Below are positions 1 through 7,539 of a stretch of 36,255 bases of DNA, in pieces. The translations under genes and the position numbers were made by a program. The first letter of the stretch is position 1. Each line of letters opens with the position of its first letter. Origin of the DNA: Pseudobdellovibrionaceae bacterium. Its GTDB lineage: Bacteria > Bdellovibrionota > Bdellovibrionia > Bdellovibrionales > Bdellovibrionaceae. The notes beneath the pieces are model-generated. The model made no database searches and was not told the origin of the DNA. It saw only the letters and a program-made list of their open reading frames with translations. Location of the stretch: positions 1 through 36,255 of the forward strand of contig JAEUWH010000103.1 of the NCBI GenBank assembly GCA_016785955.1. Direction: 5' to 3'.

Positions 1-87
1 ACATGCTACACTCCCCACTCTCTTTCGAGATCTACGAGCCCATTGCTGGGCGTGGATAAGTTCGGCGGATATAGAATACTTCGACAA
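1..87 (-). CDS. Probable TrbF/VirB8-like protein, N-terminus only
   Basis: This is an open frame that starts at a TTG (87-85) and runs off the left edge of the window. A good ribosome-binding site, AAGGAG at 101-96, lies 8 nt upstream and supports the TTG start. The visible 29 residues begin MSKYSISAELIHAQQWARRS and continue with KRVGSV. This resembles the cytoplasmic start of TrbF/VirB8 proteins, where an A-x-x-x-W-x-x-R-x-GS pattern precedes the membrane helix. The gene follows the VirB6-like gene closely and would be the next member of the transfer operon. The assignment rests on context and a short motif, so it is tentative. Confidence 0.4.
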   Translation of the reverse strand, partial: MSKYSISAELIHAQQWARRSRKRVGSVAC

Positions 88-102
88 TTCTAATTCTCCT
101 TT

Positions 103-696
103 CTATGAGAATGCTTCAACACAGCGCCGAAACGGCGCACTGGCCCATAGGATTTTCCAGCAAGCGACTTCAATGAGACCCTTATAAAGATTTGTTGTGA
201 TATTTGCGATCTTTGGAAATATGTAGCAAAGAATCATCAGCGGCGCGCAGATCGAAAGCAAAACCCAATAAAAGTAATAAAGAGCAATGGTGATGTAACG
301 AGCCAGCAGCAACAAAAGAAAGCTTCCAAAACTAAGGACCGCCATAAATAGGTCATCAAATTTTAGAAGCAGAACATTTTTAGCAGTGGCGTAGCTTTGA
401 GATTTTTCTTGAGCCATTCGCATAAAGGTCTCAAGGCCCGACATATTGTCGATCTTAAGAGCGATACCATCACAAATATCTAAGATGATATTGGACACTT
501 CCGGAAACGAGGTCAGGAGCAACGCCGCAACAAATGCTCGTTTTATTACATCTGGATAATTGGGGTCACCGGACTTTAAATACCCAAACACAACCGAGAA
601 CAAAATGGTCAAGGGCAGCATAATGTAGAAGAGCTGGCTTAGTCCCTGGTACAGGTCCGTGACAAGTGAGCCTAGTACGGCAAGATTTGGAATCAT
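103..696 (-). CDS. VirB6/TrbL-like conjugation membrane protein, short
   Basis: This is a polytopic inner-membrane protein of 197 residues with about five hydrophobic segments (roughly residues 22-40, 52-70, 115-132, 133-158 and a last one near 165-185). It fits the VirB6/TrbL family, which forms part of the inner-membrane channel of type IV secretion systems. Its start overlaps the end of the upstream VirB5/TrbJ-like gene by 4 nt. The protein ends abruptly after a WKILWA segment with a polar tail that does not look like the family's usual further membrane region. No other frame in the remaining 102 bases continues it. It may be truncated, or this lineage may have a short form. Confidence 0.6.
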   Translation of the reverse strand: MIPNLAVLGSLVTDLYQGLSQLFYIMLPLTILFSVVFGYLKSGDPNYPDVIKRAFVAALLLTSFPEVSNIILDICDGIALKIDNMSGLETFMRMAQEKSQSYATAKNVLLLKFDDLFMAVLSFGSFLLLLLARYITIALYYFYWVLLSICAPLMILCYIFPKIANITTNLYKGLIEVACWKILWASAPFRRCVEAFS

Positions 697-1394
697 TTTT
701 CACCTCTCATGCGTGGAAGTTTTGTTTCCTTTGGCAGTTCACCAAAACCGCGAGATAAGTCTTGGTAGTTTTCCTGAAAATTTTGGGTGGACATTTTTTC
801 TCGTCGATTTTCAGTGGCCAGGCTTTGCGCCATGATCTTCATCATTTGACTTTGTGTACGCAATAGCTGAGTAGTGACGCCAATTAAAACACCTATGGCT
901 TGGTTTTGAAGTTTCCCGGCCCCTTGCGGACTGACGACCTGAGCGTGAAAAAGAATTTTTTCGCGCTCGCGGTCCACTTGATCGGCGTAGTCATAAAGAT
1001 TTCGGTTCATCGCGATGACTTCAGCGACGCTTTGATCTTGCGACTTCATAAGGTCCTCATCCATTCCTGTGGGAACATTCCCGTAGATGGCTTGAATAGC
1101 TCTAAGCACAGAGTCCGCGTCCTTAAGATTACCGTAGACACCGGGATTAAAATTGGGGTTGATGATTCTGATCAGATCAAGGCCGCTACGGACACCGGAG
1201 TTGATGTCGCGCATAAGGTTCAAAGTGTCTTTGCCATTTTCAAGCACACTCTTAAGCGTCAGCACGGTTTGAATCGCCTGAGCCAGAATTTGGGTCAACA
1301 CGACCACATCGCCGCCGAACATGTCGGCTTTTGCAGGTCGTGGCCCCATCACAAAAAGAGACGATAATAAAAATGCGATTATTTTTTTCTTCAT
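693..1394 (-). CDS. TrbJ/VirB5-like exported conjugation protein
   Basis: The protein has 233 residues with a Sec signal peptide (KKK start, hydrophobic core, cleavage near PAKA-D at about residue 23). The mature part is mostly helical and polar, with many Gln, Asn and Leu residues. This is typical of TrbJ/VirB5 proteins, which are periplasmic and contribute to pilus assembly or tip. The family call comes from the signal peptide, helical character, size and position directly after VirB4, as in Trb operons. The ATG overlaps the VirB4 stop by 4 nt, and the stop overlaps the VirB6-like start by 4 nt. Confidence 0.6.
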   Translation of the reverse strand: MKKKIIAFLLSSLFVMGPRPAKADMFGGDVVVLTQILAQAIQTVLTLKSVLENGKDTLNLMRDINSGVRSGLDLIRIINPNFNPGVYGNLKDADSVLRAIQAIYGNVPTGMDEDLMKSQDQSVAEVIAMNRNLYDYADQVDREREKILFHAQVVSPQGAGKLQNQAIGVLIGVTTQLLRTQSQMMKIMAQSLATENRREKMSTQNFQENYQDLSRGFGELPKETKLPRMRGEK

Positions 1395-3853
1395 GCTGCC
1401 ACCTGCTTTAGTGATGAAACTCCAAAGGGAGCTAAAGCTGCCGCTTCATTCAGGGCGCTTTCGAGTGAATGTCCTTTATTTCTAAGTCGATCTAACAACT
1501 GGTTGTCTCTAGCGTCTGATGTAGAAATCCAATATTCCAAGGGTGAGGGTTGAATACGAATAACCTGGCGGGTTTCACCTTCCATCAAAAACCCTTCGCT
1601 GAATTGTCCATTTCGTTGCTCAAGGCTTTGCACAAGCCTAAGTTCTTGCGAGTTGAGTTTAAGGGCGTCTCGTAAAACATTGGTGTCGCCTTTTTGAAGC
1701 ATCACAAGTTTTGTGGCCGTATTGTTTAAAATCGCAGGGCCAAGGCCGCTTGCGATAATTTCCTCTACTCCTTGAGTGATAAACGTAATGCCGCTGCCAG
1801 TTTTCCGAAACGTGCGCGCGGCATACTCCATGAAATTTGCCGCAGGTCCTTTGAGTAACTCCCAGCACTCATCAAGCAATACTCGCTTGGGAACGGTTCG
1901 ATCTGATTCCACTTGCTCTAGAATAAAGTTTGTTAAAATCAGGATCATCACCGACTGAAGATCCGGGTATTGAGAAAGACCTTTTAAATCAAAGGCGACA
2001 ATCGGTTTATCAGCTTCGATCTTTCCCCTTCCATCAAGAATTTTTCCGTAGGGTGTCTGACCTACCCACGGGAAAAGCAGTTTTCCGATTTTTCTCAAAG
2101 CTTCATCAGAGTCAGCTAAGCAATACGCCGCTAAGTCAGATAAAACCGGCGAGCGCGGCACATCTTCGCTTCGTGCTTTTTCAAAAATGGCCGACAGCGC
2201 GGCTTCTAACAGAACTCGATCAAAACGATTCAGCTTTTCACCATGATCAACCACCATTTGCTCAACGATACTAACGAGACCCTTAAGCCGATCACCGTTT
2301 GGTGGCTGGCTTGGATCTTTCAGTTCAAACGGGTTGATTACGTACTGACCAGATAAATTGATTTCAAAATATTGACCGCACAAGACCTCGGTCATTTTCT
2401 TGTATGAGCCGCCGATATCGATCACATAGGTTCGCACACCACGAGCAATTTGCTGAAGCATCAAAAAATTGTTAGCAAAACTTTTTCCGCTGCCGCTAGA
2501 GCCTGTCACAAGTTTATTGAAATTACTTAAGCGATTTGAATACGCATTCAGCGAATATAGTGTGCCGAGCCGAGTTTTAGTTAAACAAAACGGGACGGCA
2601 TCGCCAGTCGCGGCGCCATAAAGCGGAAGAAAATCCACCATATTGTTTGTTTTCATGGGTTTGGCTCGCACAAGGTTCATCGGCGCAAGTGGCAAGTCAG
2701 ATTTAAATATTTTCCAAGCACCAACGGTTTCTTGAACGCCTTCTGATCCGCTTAGTGTCTTAAAGCGCGAGAGCACTTCTTTGGTGTTCAGATTTAAGCG
2801 CCGCTCACCCTCGCGACTAGCTTCATCTCGTAAAATGATGACCAGCTCCGCTTGATAGATTCTTTGCCCGGTTTCAATCAGCTCACGAATTAAGTCCGTG
2901 GTTTGACTCAGTCGTGATTCGCTTTCTAGATCTGATACGCGATTTGATGAACCCGCAGAAAGGGAGTGGGCCATGCGGCGCTTGCCTTCAAGGCTTTTCA
3001 TTTCTTTGGATTGATCTTGGATTTTAAAGGCTAAAAGAAGCTCGTACTTAAACGGCAGAGCTAAAAAGCCGCCCATCATTCCTGCGAACGTCATCTCGGG
3101 AAGAGTTTTGAGGGTGATGATCCTTGTTTTTTGCCGATCTAGGACAAAGTCTTCTTTATCTAGAATCAGATCCCCGAAGACGAGCTGCGCTCTTGGTGAG
3201 ATATCGTCTAAATCCGTAGGCCTTGGGGAAATGTTGGGTTTATCAACAGACTCCGATCTTTTGGGATTTAAATGCTCGTATAAAACTTTGGTGATAGATT
3301 CCCGGTCGCAATAGTCGACTGTAAATCCAAGAGATGAAAGTGTTCCCTTGGAAGTTTCAAGGGCTTGATTCAGTGATTGCAGACGATCCTCATAACCTCG
3401 CTCAAATTCTTCAGAAAATTTCTTTGTTTGTTTGAATGAAAATACACTTGGTTTTTCAACGCCGCTTGTTCGCAGGAAAAAGAAAAGACGCGGACGAAAT
3501 AATACTCCGGCTTGCGCTTCTTCTCGCAGTAGATCTGCTCTTTTTGCATCTAGGGATTGCAGGAATTGATTGTCCGTTGTGACAAGCTTTGTGTGCTTTT
3601 CAACGACGTTTTCAATATCGCTTTCCACTTTTACCAAGAACTGAGCCGTCATGCCTTCTGGTAGTGAATTGGTAAAAGCCCGAAGGCCCATCGTAAGCTG
3701 ATTGAGCCTTGACTCATCAAAGCATTCGATGTCGAGCGGCAAAAGTTCAAAGCCCGCCGATAGCGATCCATCAAAAAGAATCGTATGTGGAAAAGGTTCA
3801 GATTCAATTTCCCAGAATGGGAGTTGTTCACATAAAGATATGGCTGCACTCAT
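1391..3853 (-). CDS. VirB4/TrbE type IV secretion ATPase
   Basis: This is the 820-residue conjugative ATPase that powers pilus assembly and substrate transfer at the inner membrane. The N-terminal half matches the CagE/TrbE/VirB region. The C-terminal half is a P-loop ATPase with Walker A GSSGSGKS at 451-458 and a Walker B RVLLDECW near 657-664. A later conserved stretch, FITQGVEEI at about 691-699, follows. The full length equals the usual VirB4 size, so the gene looks intact. It overlaps both neighbours by 4 nt. This is the most secure member of the operon and identifies the region as a conjugation or ICE-like module. Confidence 0.93.
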   Translation of the reverse strand: MSAAISLCEQLPFWEIESEPFPHTILFDGSLSAGFELLPLDIECFDESRLNQLTMGLRAFTNSLPEGMTAQFLVKVESDIENVVEKHTKLVTTDNQFLQSLDAKRADLLREEAQAGVLFRPRLFFFLRTSGVEKPSVFSFKQTKKFSEEFERGYEDRLQSLNQALETSKGTLSSLGFTVDYCDRESITKVLYEHLNPKRSESVDKPNISPRPTDLDDISPRAQLVFGDLILDKEDFVLDRQKTRIITLKTLPEMTFAGMMGGFLALPFKYELLLAFKIQDQSKEMKSLEGKRRMAHSLSAGSSNRVSDLESESRLSQTTDLIRELIETGQRIYQAELVIILRDEASREGERRLNLNTKEVLSRFKTLSGSEGVQETVGAWKIFKSDLPLAPMNLVRAKPMKTNNMVDFLPLYGAATGDAVPFCLTKTRLGTLYSLNAYSNRLSNFNKLVTGSSGSGKSFANNFLMLQQIARGVRTYVIDIGGSYKKMTEVLCGQYFEINLSGQYVINPFELKDPSQPPNGDRLKGLVSIVEQMVVDHGEKLNRFDRVLLEAALSAIFEKARSEDVPRSPVLSDLAAYCLADSDEALRKIGKLLFPWVGQTPYGKILDGRGKIEADKPIVAFDLKGLSQYPDLQSVMILILTNFILEQVESDRTVPKRVLLDECWELLKGPAANFMEYAARTFRKTGSGITFITQGVEEIIASGLGPAILNNTATKLVMLQKGDTNVLRDALKLNSQELRLVQSLEQRNGQFSEGFLMEGETRQVIRIQPSPLEYWISTSDARDNQLLDRLRNKGHSLESALNEAAALAPFGVSSLKQVAA

Positions 3854-4173
3854 AGAGCGCCGCCTTTATTAAATCGTCGATACTGGCTATCTTTAGCGTT
3901 AGCAGAAGACACCGTCGGGGAAATCAAATGCTCTACAAAGTGTTGCAGGAAAAGATCGGGTTTTCCCTTTTTGAAAAAGAAAAGAACGAGACCCAAGACA
4001 AAACTTGTTCCAAACACCATTGGAATTTTAAGGCTTGTTGCGCCAAAGATCAGGTTTTGAACGGAAAGATTTAAGAGAAGGACAAGAACGTCGGAAAGTT
4101 CAAGTCCCAGAATTTTGTTTTTTGTCTCCAAAGTCCTAGGGACTGAAGAGGTTAAAAGTGTGTTTTCACTCAT
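3850..4173 (-). CDS. VirB3/TrbD-like inner-membrane protein
   Basis: The protein has 107 residues. The start is taken at ATG 4173, which overlaps the TGA of the VirB2-like gene (ATGA). A longer reading from 4251 would run through the VirB2 gene and is not needed. There is a polar N-terminus (SENTLLTSSVPRTLETKNK) and two adjacent hydrophobic segments at about residues 30-45 and 50-68, then a basic cytoplasmic tail. This is the VirB3/TrbD layout, and VirB3 is normally encoded just before VirB4, as here. It stabilises the channel with VirB4 and VirB6. Confidence 0.7.
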   Translation of the reverse strand: MSENTLLTSSVPRTLETKNKILGLELSDVLVLLLNLSVQNLIFGATSLKIPMVFGTSFVLGLVLFFFKKGKPDLFLQHFVEHLISPTVSSANAKDSQYRRFNKGGAL

Positions 4174-4460
4174 CAGCGCACCGTCTGTGAAATGAAGTCG
4201 ACAATGGCCTGCGCCCCAAACCCGATGATCGAGCCTAGAATGGCGTACCACATGTGAGTTTTAGCTCTTTCGTTACCGCTCATCATGGAGAAAGCTGCCC
4301 ACGCAATGCCAATGATTGAAAGAGTTGGCAGAATCACTCGCGTCAGTTTTGTTTGAATTCCCATCAATGATGATTCAACGCTGGCAAATCCAAGCTGCGG
4401 AACGATCATCAGGGCCAATACAAATACGGAATAATAAAAATATCGTTTTGTTTTAATCAT
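4173..4460 (-). CDS. VirB2/TrbC-like pilin
   Basis: This small protein of 95 residues starts at ATG 4460, preceded by a GGAGGTGA ribosome-binding site. It has a basic start (MIKTKRYFYY), a signal-peptide-like helix ending near LGFASVE at about residue 26, and then two further hydrophobic segments (about 44-60 and 70-88) separated by a short polar loop with GNERAKTH. This is the VirB2/TrbC pilin architecture. The TrbC-type protein is the major subunit of the conjugative pilus. Its position first in the recognisable set (B2-B3-B4) agrees. Confidence 0.72.
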   Translation of the reverse strand: MIKTKRYFYYSVFVLALMIVPQLGFASVESSLMGIQTKLTRVILPTLSIIGIAWAAFSMMSGNERAKTHMWYAILGSIIGFGAQAIVDFISQTVR

Positions 4461-4482
4461 ACGCTCACCTCCTTTAATTGAT

Positions 4483-4896
4483 TTAAGATGCAATGCTGTC
4501 CTCCTGCGCGACGTTTTTATCTGGAAACAGGCAGAGAAAAATATTTTCTGGCAGAAGCTGGACTCTAAGCGCGATGAAGCTTCCAGCAAGGCGTCCCTCG
4601 CCGATGCGATTCCAGCTTGAGCGCACTTCTCCCGTAGGGAGTTGATATTCCTCTAAACTAAGGACGACGTATTTCGTGTCGTCCTTATCATCAGGGACCA
4701 CAAAATACTGATGCGCTGGAAAAACAAAAAGCTTCAGACGAAATTTTTTTGACCCTTGCTTCAAAAATGCGATGCCGACGCTTTCGCCTTCGATAACTTC
4801 GCCGCTTGATGTGACTTCCCCTAGATAAACTCCGAAGCGATCGGACTTGCGGATGGGAACAACATTGCTAAATGGAAAATCCGTGTTGTTACTCAT
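4483..4896 (-). CDS. Small protein of the conjugation operon, function unknown
   Basis: The protein has 137 residues, with no signal peptide or membrane segment. The N-terminus is polar, followed by a likely beta-rich domain with alternating hydrophobic residues (FRLKLFVFPAHQYFVVP, and IALRVQLLPENIFLCLFP). The segment SSWNRIGEGRLAGSFIALR faintly recalls the DUF736 layout (an xxW-K/R-xG turn followed by a strand) found near many Trb operons, but the match is too weak to name. It overlaps the upstream zinc-ribbon gene by 4 nt and lies 22 nt before the pilin gene, so it belongs to the same transcript. Confidence 0.65.
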   Translation of the reverse strand: MSNNTDFPFSNVVPIRKSDRFGVYLGEVTSSGEVIEGESVGIAFLKQGSKKFRLKLFVFPAHQYFVVPDDKDDTKYVVLSLEEYQLPTGEVRSSWNRIGEGRLAGSFIALRVQLLPENIFLCLFPDKNVAQEDSIAS

Positions 4897-5144
4897 GCCG
4901 AAAACCTTTCCAGGTCGTACATATCAACAACGCCTTCGGTCCACCCGCATTCACAGCAGGTCAAATACCCGCTATGAAAATCAGTCAAACCGCCGCACTC
5001 AGGGCATTGCTCTCCATCAAGAGGCGGCCCTGACTTTTTAAAGTTAATAAATCGCTGTTTCAGTCCAGGTTCAGATCGTGACGAATAAAGCATTTCCGAT
5101 TCCTCACGGTAGATGGATCTTTTGTCTTTATGAGTGCGAGACAT
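4893..5144 (-). CDS. Small zinc-ribbon protein of the conjugation operon
   Basis: The protein has 83 residues. Two CxxC pairs, CPEC at about residues 48-51 and CCEC/CGW at 63-68, form a probable zinc ribbon. The N-terminal half is basic and polar. I chose ATG 5144 over the upstream ATG 5159 because a GGAGG box (about 5152-5156) sits about 7 nt before 5144. The ATG overlaps the preceding TAA (TAATG), which suggests coupled translation. The role is unknown. Zinc ribbons of this kind may bind nucleic acid or act as small regulators in mobile elements, but that is inference. Confidence 0.65.
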   Translation of the reverse strand: MSRTHKDKRSIYREESEMLYSSRSEPGLKQRFINFKKSGPPLDGEQCPECGGLTDFHSGYLTCCECGWTEGVVDMYDLERFSA

Positions 5145-5353
5145 TAGAAATCCCTCCATTGTTGAAGACTGAACGAAGAGCGCGTGCGCTTCATCTCAAG
5201 TAGCTCCCAGGATTCTTTAGTTAGATCAGGCGTTGAAAAAGATTTTTTCAAACGGCTCCACAGTGATGGTGGCTCGGCTTTTTCAAGCTGGATCAGCGAC
5301 AGATTCAGCTCACGAGCGGATCTTTTTTGATCGTTATTTTGTTTTACATTCAT
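5144..5353 (-). CDS. Small basic protein, first gene of conjugation operon
   Basis: The protein has 69 residues from ATG 5353. A strong AAGGAGGTG ribosome-binding site lies a few bases upstream, whereas the longer reading from 5425 has none. It is polar and mixed-charge, with a repeat-like SLW-RLKKSF and SW-LLEMKR pattern and no membrane segment. No family was recognised. Its stop overlaps the next start by one base. As the first gene after the inverted-repeat region, it may be a regulator or accessory factor of transfer. Confidence 0.5.
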   Translation of the reverse strand: MNVKQNNDQKRSARELNLSLIQLEKAEPPSLWSRLKKSFSTPDLTKESWELLEMKRTRSSFSLQQWRDF

Positions 5354-5526
5354 AGATGCACCTCCTTGGTTTTTAAGTTTTATGAAGGCGTTCTGTTGAC
5401 GACTTCTTGGTGTTCTATAAAGCAAAATAGGGGGAGCCTCGCCTGAACGAGCGGGCCAATGACTTAAGTGATTGGATTGATTTGTAAAAAATGAAAAGCG
5501 TAAGATTGCTTAGCTCGCTAGGGGGT

Positions 5527-5630
5527 GGAGGATGATCGCCATCCTCCAAAATCATTTAATAATGTGATTTCAATGTTTTAGAATTTATGTGGGGAGATGG
5601 TGGAGATCCACCATGGCGGACGCTACCGCC
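5527..5630. repeat. Cluster of three inverted repeats upstream of the conjugation operon
   Basis: Within 105 bases there are three clear inverted repeats. The first is GGAGGATG/CATCCTCC at 5527-5547 (perfect 8-bp arms, 5-nt loop). The second is TGGTGGA/TCCACCA at 5598-5613 (perfect 7-bp arms, 2-nt loop). The third is GGCGG/CCGCC at 5615-5630 (5-bp arms). None is followed by a T tract on either strand, so they are poor intrinsic terminators. They lie between the gene ending at 5641 and the start of the transfer operon at 5353. They could be operators, part of an origin of transfer, or rho-dependent termination structures. The 5354-5640 interval holds no gene. Confidence 0.55.
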
Positions 5631-5640
5631 ACCCCTCGTT

Positions 5641-6009
5641 TTATTTTGCAAGACTGCGGGCTGTAGCAGATTCTCGTGGTGACGGTGTCGCCAGAGTTTC
5701 TAGGACTTCTTTTCGTTTCAGGTAATCTCTAAGAAAGGCCGCCGAGTTTGACAGGGTCCATGAATCAAGTAAATGCACCGCCTCTGTGTCGAGCGGGACC
5801 ATCAGATTTGTAATGCACTCAGCGGGCTCCCGATCAGCGATAAAAACTAACCGTACTAGGGCTTCAAATAAATCGATTTCGTCTTTATCGGCCAGTTCTT
5901 CGTTGGCAAAGTCATCCAAGACGTTTTGGATTCGTAAGGGCAAATGTACACTCATCTTATCTATATTCGTTTTAATCGACTTCGATAACTGTTTAGCAGG
6001 TATTTTCAT
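5641..6009 (-). CDS. Small acidic protein, function unknown
   Basis: The protein has 122 residues. It starts with a basic stretch (MKIPAKQLSKSIKTNIDK) and continues with amphipathic helices (PLRIQNVLDDFANEELADKDEIDLFEALVRLVF). No signal peptide or membrane segment is present. The ATG at 6009 has a GGGGGA ribosome-binding site upstream; an internal ATG at 5955 is less likely. It is transcribed divergently from the XRE regulator across a short region with a paired direct repeat, so it is a candidate target of that regulator. The N-terminal layout could be a small DNA-binding or relaxosome accessory protein, but I do not recognise a family. Confidence 0.6.
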   Translation of the reverse strand: MKIPAKQLSKSIKTNIDKMSVHLPLRIQNVLDDFANEELADKDEIDLFEALVRLVFIADREPAECITNLMVPLDTEAVHLLDSWTLSNSAAFLRDYLKRKEVLETLATPSPRESATARSLAK

Positions 6010-6049
6010 TCATCCCCCGGTCCTGAATAATTAATCAATATTTAATATC

Positions 6050-6079
6050 CATGATCGTGCTTACCCATTATCGTGCTTA
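6050..6079. promoter_or_regulatory. Paired direct repeat, candidate operator
   Basis: CATGATCGTGCTTA (6050-6063) and CATTATCGTGCTTA (6066-6079) match at 13 of 14 positions and are offset by 16 bases, about one and a half helical turns. They sit in the short gap between the divergent genes starting at 6009 (minus) and 6098 (plus). The second copy is 18 bases before the XRE start. This is a natural place for autoregulation by the XRE protein and control of the divergent gene. Confidence 0.6.
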
Positions 6080-6097
6080 TTTGCAATCATTTTTGGT

Positions 6098-6334
6098 ATG
6101 GCAACAAGCAACTTAACGTCTGACGACAAGAAATTTTTAGTAAAACTCGGTGCAAAGATTCGTGCTATCAGGACGAAGAAGGGTTGGACTCTGGAAGAAG
6201 TGGAAGAGCACGGCTGGGGTAATTGGACCCACTTGCAGAAGATTGAATCGGGGAAGAATATTACGATAGTGACGCTTCGGAAGGTGGCGACGCTGTATCG
6301 GATGTCGCTTTCGGATTTGTTGGATGGGGTTTAA
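6098..6334 (+). CDS. XRE-family HTH regulator
   Basis: This 78-residue protein consists almost entirely of a Cro/C1-type helix-turn-helix (about residues 15-72). The pattern is LGAKIRAIRTKKGWTLEEVEE, then the recognition-helix region WTHLQKIESGKNITIVTLRKVATLYRMSLSDLL. Such small single-domain proteins repress or activate nearby promoters. It is divergent from the gene at 5641-6009, and the paired repeat between them is its likely binding site. Given the position, it may control the mobile-element genes to its left. Confidence 0.85.
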   Translation: MATSNLTSDDKKFLVKLGAKIRAIRTKKGWTLEEVEEHGWGNWTHLQKIESGKNITIVTLRKVATLYRMSLSDLLDGV

Positions 6335-6423
6335 GGGATATTAGAAGGTAAGCATTTAAAGGCTCCCTTATTCGATCCTATTGCGTGTCAAATTGGTTAC
6401 TTTAAAACGTCTGAAGGCCTAGG

Positions 6424-6804
6424 TTAGCCAGCACTGCATTCGAGCAATACCTCTTTGAGATCGATTGTTTTTTTATCGACTTCTATAAAACCTGAATCAA
6501 TTTTAAGGAAAAAAAAGCGGTCTACCTTGTTAGCGAATATTTTAATACGTCGACCCGTAATTGAATAATTTGTGAAATCTAATTTATCGCGACTAAATTT
6601 AAACCAAAATACAGGTCCTAAATCTATCTGTTTACCCTCATATGAAACTTTAAAATCACCAAAAAGTGTCCAGAGACCATCACCGTCGTCGAATAGCGAA
6701 AGCCCAATACCTAGTTTATTATCGTTCGAAGAACATCCAAAAGAAACTGAAGCCCTGGCGCCCGATACCACCAAAAAAAATAATAAGACGAAAACGATAC
6801 GCAT
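6424..6804 (-). CDS. Small exported protein, function unknown
   Basis: The protein has 126 residues with a clear Sec signal peptide (MRIVFVLLFFLVVSGARA, cleavage near residue 18). The mature part is about 108 residues, likely beta-rich, with a DDGDG loop. Two cysteines (in FGCSS and near the end in LLECSAG) could form a disulfide in the periplasm. No family was recognised. It is transcribed away from the next gene on the right and converges with the XRE gene on the left. Confidence 0.6.
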   Translation of the reverse strand: MRIVFVLLFFLVVSGARASVSFGCSSNDNKLGIGLSLFDDGDGLWTLFGDFKVSYEGKQIDLGPVFWFKFSRDKLDFTNYSITGRRIKIFANKVDRFFFLKIDSGFIEVDKKTIDLKEVLLECSAG

Positions 6805-6901
6805 ATGTCATATGTAAGGGTGGAATTTGGTTTTGGTCAACTTCAAATCTGTCACGCGGTATCTTAATGACTGATATTTGCGGTTATATTAAAAAGACAG
6901 G

Positions 6902-7475
6902 ATGAATAACTACAAAAAGTTTTACAAATTAATTTTAGCGATTCCCTTGACCTTTTTTTTCTTAACACTGAGCTTTATATCTGTAGACGGATTTTTCGAT
7001 TTGATTCAGCCCAGTGACGTAGGGATCGTACTCGGATCGAAAGTGAATACGGATGGATCATTATCAAATAGACTGAAAGCCAGACTCGATAAAGCAGTTC
7101 AACTTTATCGGCAAGGTTATTTAAAGTATATCATTGTAAGTGGTGGTTTGGGTAGAGAGGGGCACAATGAAGCGATCGTGATGAGAAAATACTTAGTGGC
7201 GAGTAATATTCCGGAATCCCAATTACTTGTAGATGACCAGGGTATTGATACCTGGAGTTCAGCAAAGAATTGTTTCGCCATTATTAATGATAAGAAGTTT
7301 GAAACCGTTTTGATCGTTACTCAATTTTCATATTTCGAGAATAAAACTCGCCTTTAAAAAACTTGGCATTACGAACCCACGCTCGGCACATGCAGATTTT
7401 TTTGAATGGCGTGATATTTACTCATCTATGCGGGAGGTTCCAGCAATCTATGCTTACTTACTTTTGCCTGACTAA
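6902..7475 (+). pseudogene. YdcF/SanA-like (DUF218) envelope protein, frameshifted
   Basis: The first 456 bases encode an N-terminal membrane anchor (residues about 8-30) and most of a DUF218 domain: DVGIVLGSKVNTDGSLS, then YIIVSGG. The frame breaks at a T4 run (7325-7328). Shifting by one base restores HISRIKLAFKKLGITN and continues through FFEWRDIYSSMREVPAIYAYLLLPD to a TAA at 7473-7475, giving a full-length protein of about 190 residues. The restored sequence fits the SanA-type family, which acts at the envelope in a poorly defined way. The cause is one extra T, either a real mutation or a sequencing error. Confidence 0.8.
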
Positions 7476-7505
7476 ATTCTCTAGAATTTAAGATCTCGGT
7501 TTAAC

Positions 7506-7537
7506 AAGAAGGACATGTTTATAACATGATCCTTCTT
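7506..7537. terminator. Hairpin terminator between convergent genes
   Basis: AAGAAGGA-CATGTT, a TAT loop, then AACATG-A-TCCTTCTT form a 14-bp stem with one bulged base. It lies between the end of the plus-strand DUF218 gene (7475) and the stop of the minus-strand kinase gene (7540), so it can end transcripts from both sides. The flanking T tract is weak on both strands. Confidence 0.65.
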
Positions 7538-7539
7538 AG

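Noticed and set aside
900-1367. Plus-strand frame of 155 codons
   Set aside because: It lies wholly on the opposite strand of the TrbJ/VirB5-like gene, has no ribosome-binding site, and reads as a shadow.
3850-4251. Longer form of the VirB3-like protein starting at 4251
   Set aside because: It would run 78 bases into the pilin gene. The ATG at 4173 overlaps the pilin stop as expected for coupled genes.
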